From Sipunculus nudus (lineage: Eukaryota; Annelida; Sipuncula; Golfingiida; Sipunculidae): a stretch of DNA of 64,000 nt. The notes under the pieces are model-generated. The model searched no databases and was not told the DNA's origin. It saw only the letters and a list, made by a program, of their open reading frames with translations. The stretch's first letter is position 1. Every line of letters begins with the position of its first letter. Both the position numbers and the translations under genes were made by a program. Below, piece by piece: positions 38,011-51,373 of the stretch. The DNA lies in contig CM049307.1 in the NCBI GenBank assembly GCA_026874595.1, positions 3,495,579-3,559,578 on the forward strand, given 5' to 3'.

Positions 38011-40029
38011 TAATAGTGTTATTATTAGTAGCCATCCTATACAGGATAATCCATTTTTGGACAGAAATAAAAATAATGGAAGTCCAACTGAATCCTTGGC
38101 AGTTCTCCTATTCTTGAGTGCTGGAAATAAGAAAAGGACTGAAAAAGAAACTTGAAGAGTTGAACGTCCAGAATGCCGAAATGCAAGCGAAGCCGCGTTC
38201 GTGTTAGACAGAGACCCGACCTCTGGGTAAGGGAGACGTGACCTTTCATTCCTGGACAAGCTAGGTGCCTATCTAGACCATCCTTTAAGGTCTCGGCTTA
38301 AATTAGGGCTTTCCTTGAAGAAAAAAGGTTAGCCGGTCAGCCTGCGTCCGGGAATTATAATATTCCAAGAAGTCCTGCCCATCACGGATTAACTGTAATG
38401 TCCCCTTGGTGTAAGTTATCTGTAATGTGAAATTTAATATATGTTAAAAAATTGGAATCTTTGGTTAAAAAAGGAAAGCGGTGATTTTTAAGGAGTCTGA
38501 AATGGTAAGTAATAAGATAAAAAATTGTGAGTCCCTAGTTCCGTGGTGGGTTTGGACTTGATATATAAAAATATATTCTGGCATCCGAAAGGGGTGCTGT
38601 CAAATTTTTTGGCGCCTGCCGCACGTTTGTGAATGAAACGGTACACTTGACACGGGCGCGATGGAAATTTAAGAGGAAAGGTAGTAATCCCAAGCCGTAG
38701 TTGAGTTGTTTTGACCCCAGAGTTTGCAGTCCTAGCTGAAATAGGCATGGGACGGGCTCTTTTTTAAACCCGGAACGCCAGAAGAGGCTGGAGATTGAAT
38801 GAAGGATTGGGCCATTTTTTTATCCGAAAAACCTGGGAATTGACAATTAAAAAAAATGACAGGGACCTTCTTAGCCCGTTCCAGCTCAGGGAACGGTCAT
38901 TAGAATATTGTCGGGAATCCATATTATCCTACCTGTGGGCTGGGACGGTCCAGAAAACCGCAATTATACGGGTATCCATAAAATTGTATGTCAATTTTTG
39001 TCATTAATAAATACATATACATCTATAACGCGGACAGCTGGAGAATTCGCGGAGAATTCATCATGATGATATTATTAAATGTGAGCAAAGGTACAATTTA
39101 TGTTTTGTATCATATTTCCTTAAGAACCTGTAAATTTGATATCCTGCATGGTTTTGTTACGGTTTGCACAGTAAACTGTTGAAAAAAATATATAGTGTTT
39201 AGCGTTTTCGTCTGATGTAAGATCGGTAGTCAATGTTAGCTGGTGATCCTGATTGGTGTTCGTGGCAGTCCCACATTGTTTGCGCTGGTTATTATTTCGG
39301 TAATTTAACAGTGAATAAATGTCTTTAGAGTAATATAGTGGTAGATTTTAAATGATTTTAACGTGTAATTAAAAGTATCATTGCATATAAAATCTCTCCG
39401 TGAATTCTCCGGGAATTCCCCGCGTTTACATATAAACGCATTTACCAGCCGTATGAAAGTTTTTGTCCGCTTTCATAATGTTTGCCGTGCCCCGGACACA
39501 AATTTAAGACGAGATGGACTAAACCCCGCCCCGGTAGGATTGTTTGGACTCTGAAGAAACGAACCCTCGCAGGAAATGCGGTGGGACGGGCTCTTTCTTA
39601 TTCGATGAACGCTCGAAAAGAGTGGTGAATGATTGAAAAAATAGGGTCATTTTCACTGTCATCTTGAATAACGGAATAAATATTTTTTTTTTTAAATTCA
39701 TAGAGACTTGGTCATCCAATAACAGCAGAAAAAAATGTTCTTTCAAATGTTGTGTGGTGTCCATTGTACCCTCGCCCACCGCCGGGATCCAAAGAGAAGC
39801 CTGGATTTTACTGCAAAAAAACACAACCACCCCCCCCCCCCCCAAAAAAAAAAAAAAAAAATTTTATTCATTTTATTTTTATTTTTTATTACTGGATGTA
39901 GTTGAATATCATGGTTTATTTATTAAAAAAATAAGATGCAATTCATTGGATGAAAAGAGATTTTATTAAATATATTGATACATGTTTATAACAGTTTGAT
40001 ATTTGATTTTTTTTTAATTTATAGACAGA
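38011..40029. other. Non-modular intergenic or intronic sequence, no gene recognised
   Basis: Frames up to 108 codons have no recognisable domain. Visible structure: a direct repeat pair 'gggacgggctctttyttA' with following 'gaacgc' and 'gatTgaatga'-like text at about 38,750 and 39,582; an inverted pair at 39,025-39,062 and 39,398-39,440; and adjacent homopolymers of 14 C (39,830-39,843) and 18 A (39,844-39,861). Confidence 0.6.
39025..39440. mobile_element. Candidate MITE with GGAGAATTC-type inverted ends
   Basis: 'aacgcgg' with 'ggagaattcgcggagaattca' on the left is mirrored by 'tgaattctccgggaattcc' and 'ccgcgttt' on the right, about 400 bp apart. The inverted similarity is imperfect, the target duplication is not resolved and there is no coding capacity. 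Confidence 0.35.
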
Positions 40030-41830
40030 CAATTTGTTACCTCAAATCTGTACTCATGGTCCAACATGCATGTATTTGGTGTTCTCAGGCCCATTTTAGG
40101 GTGTATATCCATGATAACAAGATAATATTACCTTGTTCCCACCAGCAAACATTTCAAGCACCCAGAAAGCTGATTTCAGCTGAGGACTTATGGCTTATTA
40201 TACACAGGCAAATAGTGTTTTGGACCACCTCATCTCCACCAGACTCATCACACACACCTGGTTTGGCTATCATTGCAATCCATTTACACCCACTGGCTGG
40301 AATCTCAAAGCATTAGGTTCAAATCCCTCAGAAGAAAAAAAATTAGGGCCAGTTTGAATTTTCAAATCTGGACACAGTGGACATAGTGATATACAGAGAA
40401 AATCCATTTTTCCCCCTCAAATCTGTACTGATGGTCCCACAAACCTGGTTTTGGTGTCATAAGGCCCAGTTTAGGGTGTATATACAGGGAAACAAGATAA
40501 TAATACCCTGTTCCCACAAACAAAAATTTCATGCCCCCAGAAACCTGATTTCAGGCCAGTTTATGCTTATACACAGTCAAATAGGTTCTGGCCCCCCTCA
40601 TCTCCACAAAACTCAACACACACTCCTGGTTTGGGTATCATTGCAATCCATTTACACCCACTGGCTGGCATCACCAAGCATTTGGCTCAACTCCCTCAGA
40701 AAAAAAAATTAGGGCCAGTTTGAATTTCCAAATCTGGACACAGTGAACATAGTGATATACAGAGAAAATCCATTTTTCCCCCTCAAATCTGTACTGATGG
40801 TCCCACAAACCTGGTTTTGGTGTCATTAGGCCCAGTTTAGGGTGTATATACAGGGAAACAAGATAATAATACCCTGTTCCCACAAACAAAAATTCCATGC
40901 CCCCAGAAACCTGATTTCAGGCCAGTTTATGCTTATACACAGTCAAATAGGTTCTGGCCCCCTTCATATCCACAAAACTCAACACACACTCATGGTTTGG
41001 GTATCATTGCAATCCATTTACACCCACTGGCTGGCATCACCATGCATTTGGCTCAACTCCCTCAGAAAAAAAATTAGGACCAGTTTGAATTTCCAAATCT
41101 GGACACAGTGAACATAGTGATATACAGGGAAAATCCATTTTTTTACCTCAAATCTGTAATGATGGTCCCTAAAACATGGTTTAGGTGTCATTAGGCCCAA
41201 TTCAAGGTGTATATACAGGGAAACAAGATAATATAACCCTGCTGACACAAACAAAAATTTCATGCCCCAAGAAACCTGATTTCAGGCCAGTTTATGCTTA
41301 TACACAGTCAGACAGGTTCTGGCCCCCCTCATCTCCACAAAACTCAACACACACACCTGGTTTGGTATCATTGCAATCCATTTACACCCACTGGCTGGTA
41401 TCTCAAAGCATTTGGCTCAACTCCATCAGAAAAAAAAATTAGGACCAGTTTGAATTTCCAAATCTGGACACAGTGAACATAGTGATATACAGATAAAATC
41501 CATTTTTTCCCCTCAAATCTGTACTGATGGTCCCACAAACCTGGTTTTGGTGTCATTAGGCCCAGTTTAGGGTGTATATACAGGGAAACAAGAAAATATT
41601 ACCCTGTTCCCACAAACAAAAATTTCATGCCCCCAGAAACCTGATTTCAGGCCAGTTTATGCTTATACACAGTCAAACAGGTTTTGACCCCCTTCATCTC
41701 CACCAGACTCTTCACAAACACCTGGCTTGGGTTTCCTTGCAATCCATTCACACCCACTGGCTGGCATCTCCAAGCATATAGCTCAACTTCTTCAGAAAAA
41801 AATATAGACCACTTTAAAGTTTTTCAAATC
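40030..41830. repeat. 365-bp tandem repeat, five copies
   Basis: The landmark 'caaatctgta' is at about 40,044, 40,419, 40,785, 41,151 and 41,515, giving spacings of about 375, 366, 365 and 365 bp. Each unit includes 'cacccactggctgg' and 'atttcaggccagtttatgc'-like blocks. The first and last units are the most diverged, as expected at array edges; faint similarity continues to about 41,900. The 60-115-codon frames in both strands follow the repeat and are not called. 41,900-42,150 holds nothing I recognise. Confidence 0.92.
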
Positions 41831-42149
41831 TGGTCATAGTGGTTTATGCAGAAATCAATTGTTCTGATCTCAAATCTGAAATAGTGGTCATGGAACATTG
41901 GTTGGTTCTGGTATGATTTTATTCAATTTACAATCAATATGCAGGAAAACCTGGCATTTTATTTTACTTCAATACACCAACAATAAACAATCTAAGGACA
42001 AGTAAACAGGCTACCATACATATCTTAGGGAAAGGAAAACAGCAAAGGTTGTTTACATTGAGGACACATGGCAACCAGGGGGTTGGCGCTGGTCTGTGAA
42101 GCTTACGAAGCAGCAATCAAAGGAAGACGATAACAACACAATAGAAGTC

Positions 42150-43725
42150 TTCTTCATGGGCCATCGCACACCCATAGAACATGGCTCCAACTGTCAAGTG
42201 TAATGCCCCTGCCGACATTTACTATCACATACTGCCGCCACTTATGGTCACGGCAATAGGATGTACTTTTTTATTTGAAGAAAAAACGATCCCAGATTTG
42301 ACGAAACTTACAATATAAACACATAATGTGACCGAGAGTGTTAGACGCTATCGAATGCTGAAAACTAAAGGTCTTCAGCATTAAAATAACAGAATTATAG
42401 GCGTATCTTTGAATGGTCCCATGTTCTCGTTTGACAAGAAATGATGCGAGATATGACGAGATATTCAATTTTGTCACTTCAAACTAGTCAAGTGAATCTT
42501 GAACAATAGAAAAATAAAATCTCTGGCATTAAAATGACAGAGATATAGACATTTGTTCGAATTCTCGAATATTCTCGTTTGGCGGGAGATGGTACGGGAT
42601 ATGGCGAGATATAAGTTATTATCTTGTTAAGCTAACAAAACGCAACAAAATGCTGAAAACTGCTCCTCTTTAGCCGAAAAGGTGACCAAGTTATAAGCAT
42701 TTCTGTGAAATCTCGTAATTTCTCGTTTGACGGAAAACAGAGCGAGATTCTACGAGACTTGCAATGAACTGCATTAGTGGCAAGGGAATGCTACCTCATG
42801 CAGAAAACTAGACACTTGTAGTATAAATATCAACAGAGATAGAAGCAAAAAACTTGTTATTTTCAGATTGCCAAGTTTTACCTCAAAATTTGGTTACCAT
42901 GGTAACAGCAGCGCAAAGCTACATATACGCAGGAATAAGCCGACGATCCTTGTTTCAGATAAGACAGTAAACATTGTGCCACGTTTAATATTTTTTTGTG
43001 GTATTGCAGAAAAATGGTAAGTTGTAGTGTTTCCAGTACCACGCCCCCTGGTGGCTAATTTCAAAAAATGAAAAAACAAGTTCGAGATAATACAGAAAAA
43101 CAGAAAATATGTCACTTTCAGAACCTTAGCTGTAAAACTGCCACCTCTAAATCGTTTTTAATGAAATCTCGAAAAGTCTCATTTGACGACAAATGGCACG
43201 AGATTTTGCGAGACTTCCGTTAATTTGCCATAGAGCATATTAAATGCTACACAATGCAAAAAACTAGACCTCTCTAACTTAAAAAATGAGAAATTTGGAG
43301 TGAAATTTTCTAATTTTCTGATTTTCCCCCCAAAATACGTTACGATGGTAACAATTGACCAGAAAAATTTGCCAGCACTTGGGAAGCTAACATAAAGAGG
43401 AATAAAATGAGCTACAGATTATGCGGCTACGATTATTATTGACAAAGATATGAAGAAAGTAAAAATTTTAGGTTTTTTGGTGACCCTGACCTTGACCTCT
43501 GACCGATCATGACCAAAAACAATAGGCTCCGAGGAGAACCAATCTTACACTTGATGCATAAGTTTCAGAGCGATTGCTTAAAAACTGTGGCCTGTAGCGC
43601 GTGTACATACAGACAAACAAACAGACAGACAAACAAACAAACAAACAAACAAACAGACAGACAGACAAACAGACATACGCAACTGACCAATATGCTTGCG
43701 GAAATCGAAGATTTCCGGCAAGCAA
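42150..43725 (+). mobile_element. Modular element J (diverged type)
   Basis: Begins in 'catcgcacacccatagaac' and 'aatgcccctgccg', matching 52,263 onward. It contains diverged monomers with 'ctcgtttg' hairpins, X-box-like sites at 42,894 and 43,338, a type-2 CTCF-like site (43,041), GACCTTGACCTCTGACC, a long ACAA/ACAG run (43,608-43,672) and a hairpin (43,694-43,723). The left end lacks the CTAGACGACC start, so it is probably truncated. Confidence 0.65.
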
Positions 43726-43935
43726 TAAAGTATGGACTGTGCCTCCAACCTGTATGATCATAGATGGGGCCCGGAGAGGCCGTCACGGACCGCTGCACAC
43801 GCCGGCCGCCCACCGTAAGGACCCTGCCGCCACTTGCGGCGACGGCGAGTGTCTTCGTGGTATGGCGAAAAACGGCGCGAGATTTGACGAGACTAACAAT
43901 GTGACCCCTGAATTTGACTGCGAGTGTCAGCCGCT
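43726..43935 (+). other. GC-rich block, copy 1
   Basis: Embedded in AT-rich repeats. It is dense in CpG ('cacgccggccgcccaccg') and has a GCCGC-CACTT-GCGGC hairpin. Copies at 45,242, 50,162, 57,529 and 63,477 are nearly identical; this one differs at 'ccaacctg' and 'gaatttgac'. A plus-strand frame crosses it in each copy but has no known domain. Confidence 0.8.
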
Positions 43936-44907
43936 ATCCAGCGCTGCAAACCATGTGTCTGTAGCGTGAAAAATGACAGAATTATAGGCATTTCTTTGAA
44001 TGGTCACGTGTTCTCGTTTCACGAGAAACGGTGCGAGATATGACGAGACTTGCGATTGAACGGCTCAGAACTAGAGGGATGCTGTCTAACGCCAAAAACC
44101 AGACCTTTCTATCGCAAATATCAACAGAGATAGAATCTGGAAAACTCCGAATTTTCAGATTGTCAAGTTTTACCCGAAAATTTGGTAACCATGGTAACGG
44201 CAGCACAAAGCAACATGTGCGAAGAGATAAGCCAATGTTCCTAGTTTCAGATACGACCAAAAAAAATGGTGTCACGTTTAATATTTTTTGAGATATTGCA
44301 GAAAAATGACATGTTACAGTGTTTCATGTACCACGCCCCCTGGTGGCTATTTCCAAAAAATGGAAAACTGATTTCGAGATATTTATAAATAACACAAAAT
44401 ATATCAATTTCAAAGCCATTGTTAAAAAAATGCAACCTGTAGGTCATATTTAATGAAATCTCGAAGACTCTCGTTTGACGAGAAATGGTGCGAGATTTGG
44501 CGAGACTTTCAGTTTTATCATGTCAAGCTGCCCATGAGGTACATAATGACCAAAACCAGACGTCTGTAGCTTAAAAATTGACAAAGTTACAAAAAATGGT
44601 CGTGTTATTTCCAATTTCCATGATTTTTGCCCAAGAAATGTAACCATGGTAACGGCAAATTTAAGTAAGCTACATGTCAAAAGAAAGGCCAGGTGATGAC
44701 GAAAAAAATGAGCTATTGCAGAAGTGGATAAGCCTATTTATGGCGAAGTTATAGTGCAAAAACCGTTAACCATACCTGTCGTGACCTTGACCCTTGACCT
44801 TGGAGCAATGTTGACCAAAAACAATAGGGCACCTAGAAATACCGTTTTCGAACATCCCTGTAAGTTTCAAGGTTATTGTGGCAAAATTGTGGCCAGGAGA
44901 GTGGTGA

Positions 44908-45239
44908 CAAACAAACAAACAAACAAACAAACAAACAGACAGACAGACAAACAGACATACGCAACTGACCAATATGCTTGCGGAAATCGAAGATTTCCGG
45001 CAAGCAACAAACAAACAGACAGACAGACAAACAGACATACGCAACTGACCAATATGCTTGCCGAAATCTTTGATTCCGGCAAGCAACAAACAAACAAACA
45101 AACAGACAGACAAACAGACATACGCAACTGACCAATATGCTTGCCGAAATCTTTGATTCCGGCAAGCAACAAACAGACAGACAAACAGACATACGCAACT
45201 GACCAATATGCTTGCGGAAATCGAAGATTTCCGGCAAGC
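44908..45239 (+). repeat. Tandem microsatellite-hairpin tail array, four units
   Basis: Each unit is an ACAA/ACAG run, 'acatacgcaactgaccaata', then the hairpin. Hairpins start at 44,976, 45,056, 45,139 and 45,210, with loop types GAA, TTT, TTT, GAA. Confidence 0.93.
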
Positions 45240-45241
45240 AA

Positions 45242-46453
45242 TAAAGTATGGACTGTGCCTCCAACATGTATGATCATAGATGGGGCCCGGAGAGGCCGTC
45301 ACGGACCGCTGCACACGCCGGCCGCCCACCGTAAGGACCCTGCCGCCACTTGCGGCGACGGCGAGTGTCTTCGTGGTATGGCGAAAAACGGCGCGAGATT
45401 TGACGAGACTAACAATGTGACCCCTGAATGTGACTGCGAGTGTCAGCCGCTATCCAGCGCTGCAAACCATGTGTCTGTAGCGTGAAAAATGACAGAATTA
45501 TAGGCATTTCTTTGAATGGTCACGTGTTCTCGTTTCACGAGAAACGGTGCGAGATATGACGAGACTTGCGATTGAATGGCTTAGAACTAGAGGGATGCTG
45601 TCTAACGCCAAAAACCAGACCTTTCTATCGCAAATATCAACAGACATAGAATCTGGAAAACTCCGAATTTTCAGATTGTCAAGTTTTACCCCAAAATTTG
45701 GTAACCATGGTAACGGCAGCACAAAGCAACATGTGCGAAGAGATAAGCCAATGTTCCTAGTTTCAGATACGACCAAAAAAAATGGTGTCACGTTTAATAT
45801 TTTTTGAGATATTGCAGAAAAATGACATGTTACAGTGTTTCATGTACCACGCCCCCTGGTGGCTATTTCCAAAAAATGGAAAACTGATTTCGAGATATTT
45901 ATAAATAACACAAAATATATCAATTTCAAAGCCATTGTTAAAAAAATGCAACCTGTAGGTCATATTTAATGAAATCTCGAAGACTCTCGTTTGACGAGAA
46001 ATGGTGCGAGATTTGGCGAGACTTTCAGTTTTATCCTGTCAAGCTGCCCATAAGGTACATAATGACCAAAACCAGACGTCTGTAGCTTAAAAATTGACAA
46101 AGTTACAAAAAATGGTCGTGTTATTTCCAATTTCCATGATTTTTGCCCAAAAAATGTAACCATGGTAACGGCAAATTTAAGTAAGCTACATGTCAAAAGA
46201 AAGGCCAGGTGATGACGAAAAAAATGAGCTATTGCAGAAGTGGATAAGCCTATTTATGGCGAAGTTATAGTGCAAAAACCGTTAACCATACCTGTCGTGA
46301 CCTTGACCCTTGACCTTGGAGCAATGTTGACCAAAAACAATAGGGCACCTAGAAATTACGTTTTCGAACATCCCTGTAAGTTTCAAGGTTATTGTGGCCA
46401 AATTATGGCCAGGAGAGTGGTGACAAACAAACAAACAAACAAACAAACAAACT
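45242..46453 (+). mobile_element. Modular element L (GC-block type)
   Basis: Copy of K at a 1,516-bp offset, including the GC-rich block (45,242-45,451). It ends in (ACAA)n and runs directly into 'actagacgaccataggtcg' instead of a hairpin. Nearly identical to 50,162-51,373 (offset 4,920). Confidence 0.78.
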
Positions 46454-48458
46454 AGACGACCATAGGTCGAACGCTTGCCGGAATTCGGAAGTGAAACACA
46501 GACGGACAGACAGAACATATTGTCGGTTTTCTATTAATGGAATGACTCTCAGAGACATTGATGAGAATATGTGGCCCGTAGAATGACATATGAGACAAAA
46601 GAACAGGCAAGCAGACAAAGCTGACAACAAAAGACGAACAGACAGACATACTGACTTTGTGAGACAAGATTGACACCAGATGACATAAGCTAGTTATTGA
46701 GAAGATTCAAAGGAAAAAAATGAGTTATAATTTATGTAATTAAGATTTATAGTTTACGAGTTATGGCGAATTAATGATATACTTGGGAGGCTCGACTGTA
46801 GCGCCCTCTAGCAGACATATTCCGAAGACGACAAATGCGTTTCGTATTATTAGTGTATGACATGAGATGTCTCAGTTTCAAAAGGATTCCGTCAAAGCTG
46901 TGGCCTGTAGAATGCTCTATGTAAGGCGTAAGAACCAGCAAGCAGGCGACTTTGAGGATAACGGACAAACAGATGGACACACTGACAAAGTGACAGAAGA
47001 TTGAAACCAGATGCCTTAATCAGGTTATGGAGAAGACTCAAAGGAAGAAAATAAGCTATAGCTTATGTAACTGAGGCTTTGGGTGTAGAGTTATGGCCAA
47101 TACAATGGTATGTGTGTGAGAGTCATGTGCAGCGCCCACTAGTGGCCATATCCGGAAAATGAAAAATTTATTTCTAGATATTAGTGTAAGACATAAGATG
47201 TAATAGTTTCAAAAGGATTCCGTCAAAACTGTGGCCTACAGAATGCTATATGTGAGACGCAAGAGCCAACAAGCAGGCCAATTTGAGGACAACTGACAAA
47301 CAGACGAAAACACTGACAAAGTGACTCAAAATTGAGTCCAGATGACTTCTCCAGGTTATGGAGAAGACTCAAAGGAAGAAAAAAGCTACAGTTTATGTAA
47401 CTGAGGTTTATAGTTTTGGAGATATTGCCAAAGCATGATATGTTGGGAGAGGTTCAAGTTCAGCGCCCCCTAGCGGCCATATCCGGAAAATGAAAAATTG
47501 GTTTCGAGATATTAGTGTAAGACTTAAGATGTAATAGTTTCAAAAGGATTCTTTCAAAACTGTGGCCTGTAGAATGCTATATGTGAGACGCAAGAGCAAG
47601 CAGGCGAATTTGAGGACAACTGACAAACAGACGGACACAATGACAAAGTGACACAACATTGAGATCAGATGACATTATCAGTTTATGGAGAAGACTCAGA
47701 GGGAAAAAATAAGCTATAGTTTATGTAATTGAGGCTTTGGGTTTTAGAGATATGGCCAATGTAATGATATCTGTGTGAGGGTCGTGTGCAGCGCCCCCTA
47801 GCAGCCATATTCAAAAAATGAAAAAACAATTTCGAGATACTAGTGTAGGACTTATGATATGTCAGTTTCAAAAAGATTCCTGCAATAATGTGGCCTTTGG
47901 CGCAAGTTGAATGAAATCTCGAAATATCTCTATTCACGAGATATTTTACGAGATACTGCAAGACTTGTAATAAAATCTTGTAGTACTAGTTGAATGCTAC
48001 CTGATGCAAAAAACTAGATCACTCTAGCTTTAAAACTGACAAAGTTAGAAAAATAAGATCCCTTATTTTCGAATATCATGACTTTTCCCCAAAAAATTGT
48101 AACCATGGTTACGGCAAATTTGAGTCAGCTACACACCAGATGACAGGCCTTGGAATGACGATTAAAATGAGCTATTGTTGAAGTAGATACGACTAATAGT
48201 CACAAAGATATGAAGAAAAAAACGCTTTGAGAAGTTTTGACGACCTTGACCTTGACCTTTGACCTATTTTAACCAAAAACAATAGGGCACCTAGAAATTA
48301 TGTTTTCCAACATCCCTGTAAGTTTCAAGGTTATTGTGGCAAAATTGTGGCCAGGAGAGTGGTGACAAACAAACAAACAAACAGACAGACAGACAAACAG
48401 ACATACGCAACTGACCAATATGCTTGCCGAAATCTTTGATTCCGGCAAGCAACAAACA
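46454..48458 (+). mobile_element. Modular element M (330-bp core type)
   Basis: Very similar to H, with four CTCF-like sites (about 46,800, 47,132, 47,462, 47,791), an X-box-like site (48,097) and DR1 (48,253). Unlike H it ends with an ACAG run and a hairpin (48,422-48,450). Confidence 0.8.
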
Positions 48459-50161
48459 AGATGACCAGAGGTCACGCGCTTGCCGGAAATGGAATCATGA
48501 AAACGTGAAATCATGTTTTTTTCTCGCTTGACGAGATATAGTACGAGATTTGGCAAGACGAGCAGTTTTATTATGTCAAGACGGCCAAACGTTACGAAAT
48601 GGCGAAAACTAGATCCGTCTAGCTGTAAAAGTCGCCGAGTTATAAGCATTTCCGTGTACTCTCGTGTTTTCTCGTTTGACGAGATATGGTGCAGGATTTG
48701 GCCAGTCTTGTAGATTTGTCATATCAAACTCTCTAAATGTTATGAAATGGCGAAAACTACATCTGTCTAGCTGTAAAAGTCGCCGAGTTATAAGCATTTC
48801 CGTGAAATCTCGTTTTTTTTCTCGTTTGACGATAAACCGAGCGAAATTTGACGAGACTTGCAATTGAATGACTTAGAACCAAGGGGAAGCAGCCTTATGC
48901 AAAAAACTAGACCCTTGCAACAAAAATATTAACCGAGATAGAAGCCAAAAACTGCATATTTTCAGATCGTCAAGTTTAACCCACAGATTTGGTAACCATG
49001 GTAACGGCAGCACAAAGCTACATGTGCGGAGGAATAAGCCAAAGTTCCTAGTTTAAGATACAACGATAAAAATTGTGCCATGTTTAAAATTATTTTAGAT
49101 ATTGCAGAAAAATGATATGTTACAGTGTTTCAGGTACCACGCCCCCTGGTGGCTATTGCCAAAAAATGAAAAACTGATTTCGAGATATTTATAAATAACA
49201 CAAAATATATTAATTTCAAAGCCATTGTTAAAAAAATGCAACCTGTAGGTCATATTTAATGAAATCTCGAAGACTCTCGTTTGACGAGAAACGGTGCGAG
49301 ATTTTGCAAGATTTTTGATTGGATCACCGAGAACTCACCAAGGGCTACAAGATGCGAAAAAATTGACCTCTCCAGCATAAAAACTGACAGAGTTAGAAGC
49401 TGAAAACTTCATATTTTCAAAATTCAAAAGTTTTACCCCAAAAATAGAGAAATCTGGCAATAGCGCACTTTGGCACCTATGCGCAAAAATAAGCCCATGG
49501 ACCCCAGTTGAAGGTGCTGTGATGGAAATGGCCCAATGTTTAATAGTTCTGGAGGTATAGCACCAAAACAAATTTTCATGTTTTTTCATCTGCAACGCCC
49601 CCTGGCGGCCATTTCCAAAATCTGAAAAAACAATTTCGAGATATTCTTGTGCTACATAAAATATCTCAGAATCAGTACGATTGCTGCAAATTTGAAAAAT
49701 ATCACGAAATCCCATGATTCCTCTTCAAAAAATGTAACCATGGTAACGGCAAATTTAAGTAAGCTACATGTCAAAAGTAAGGGCAGGTGATGACGAAAAA
49801 AATGAGCTATTGCAGAAATGGATAAGCCTATTTATGGCGAAGTTATAGTGCAAAAACCGTTAACCATACCTGTCGTGACCTTGACCCTTGACCTTGGAGC
49901 AATGTTGACCAAAAACAATAGGGCACCTAGAAATTGGTTTGTCAATCAAGCCTGTAAGTTTCAAGTTGATTGATGCAAAAGTGTGACCTGGAGAGTCGTG
50001 ACAAACAAACAAACAAACAAACAAAAAGACAAACAGACATACGCAACTGACGAACATGCTTGCCGAAATCGAAGATTTCCGGCAAGCAACAAACAGACAG
50101 ACAAACAGACATACGCAACTGACCAATATGCTTGCGGAAATCGAAGATTTCCGGCAAGCAA
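48459..50161 (+). mobile_element. Modular element N (148-bp core type, shortened) with two tail hairpins
   Basis: The left end TGACCAGAGGTCACGCG is followed by a shortened lead-in ('ggaatcatgaaaacgtg') and two to three monomers. Type-2 (49,138) and type-3 (49,593) CTCF-like sites, X-box-like sites (48,992 and about 49,735), a half-site block and two hairpins (50,058 and 50,130) follow. Duplicated at 55,826 with a 7,367-bp offset. Confidence 0.78.
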
Positions 50162-51373
50162 TAAAGTATGGACTGTGCCTCCAACATGTATGATCATAGA
50201 TGGGGCCCGGAGAGGCCGTCACGGACCGCTGCACACGCCGGCCGCCCACCGTAAGGACCCTGCCGCCACTTGCGGCGACGGCGAGTGTCTTCGTGGTATG
50301 GCGAAAAACGGCGCGAGATTTGACGAGACTAACAATGTGACCCCTGAATGTGACTGCGAGTGTCAGCCGCTATCCAGCGCTGCAAACCATGTGTCTGTAG
50401 CGTGAAAAATGACAGAATTATAGGCATTTCTTTGAATGGTCACGTGTTCTCGTTTCACGAGAAACGGTGCGAGATATGACGAGACTTGCGATTGAACGGC
50501 TTAGAACTAGAGGGATGCTGTCTAACGCCAAAAACCAGACCTTTCTATCGCAAATATCAACAGACATAGAATCTGGAAAACTCCGAATTTTCAGATTGTC
50601 AAGTTTTACCCCAAAATTTGGTAACCATGGTAACGGCAGCACAAAGCAACATGTGCGAAGAGATAAGCCAATGTTCCTAGTTTCAGATACGACCAAAAAA
50701 AATGGTGTCACGTTTAATATTTTTTGAGATATTGCAGAAAAATGACATGTTACAGTGTTTCATGTACCACGCCCCCTGGTGGCTATTTCCAAAAAATGGA
50801 AAACTGATTTCGAGATATTTATAAATAACACAAAATATATCAATTTCAAAGCCATTGTTAAAAAAATGCAACCTGTAGGTCATATTTAATGAAATCTCGA
50901 AGACTCTCGTTTGACGAGAAATGGTGCGAGATTTGGCGAGACTTTCAGTTTTATCCTGTCAAGCTGCCCATAAGGTACATAATGACCAAAACCAGACGTC
51001 TGTAGCTTAAAAATTGACAAAGTTACAAAAAATGGTCGTGTTATTTCCAATTTCCATGATTTTTGCCCAAAAAATGTAACCATGGTAACGGCAAATTTAA
51101 GTAAGCTACATGTCAAAAGAAAGGCCAGGTGATGACGAAAAAAATGAGCTATTGCAGAAGTGGATAAGCCTATTTATGGCGAAGTTATAGTGCAAAAACC
51201 GTTAACCATACCTGTCGTGACCTTGACCCTTGACCTTGGAGCAATGTTGACTAAAAACAATAGGGCACCTAGAAATTACGTTTTCGAACATCCCTGTAAG
51301 TTTCAAGGTTATTGTGGCCAAATTATGGCCAGGAGAGTGGTGACAAACAAACAAACAAACAAACAAACAAACT
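50162..51373 (+). mobile_element. Modular element O (GC-block type)
   Basis: Carries the GC-rich block (50,162-50,371), X-box-like sites (about 50,622 and 51,077), a type-2 CTCF-like site (50,768) and the tail. Almost identical to L and to 57,529-58,744. Confidence 0.78.

Larger units (their letters stand above)
43726..45241 (+). mobile_element. Modular element K (GC-block type) with four tail hairpins
   Basis: Starts with the GC-rich block (43,726-43,935), then a monomer with TTCTCGT-TTC-ACGAGAA, X-box-like sites (44,185 and about 44,638), a type-2 CTCF-like site (44,332), the GACCTTGACCCTTGACC block and a tail with four microsatellite-hairpin units. It is followed in tandem by a second copy 1,516 bp later. 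Confidence 0.75.

Noticed and set aside
38570-38640. Retroelement primer-binding site suggested by 'tttggcgcctg'
   Set aside because: No flanking long terminal repeats and no gag or pol frame nearby.
44908-45239. CRISPR-like array (regular repeats with short spacers)
   Set aside because: Eukaryotic context. Spacers are tetranucleotide runs and the repeats are element tails.
44766-45329. Long minus-strand frames rich in CLFVCLSV, here and at 62,953-63,564, 49,860-50,249 and 57,227-57,616
   Set aside because: They are translations of ACAA/ACAG microsatellites and hairpins. Overlapping frames are equally open, and no independent coding evidence exists.
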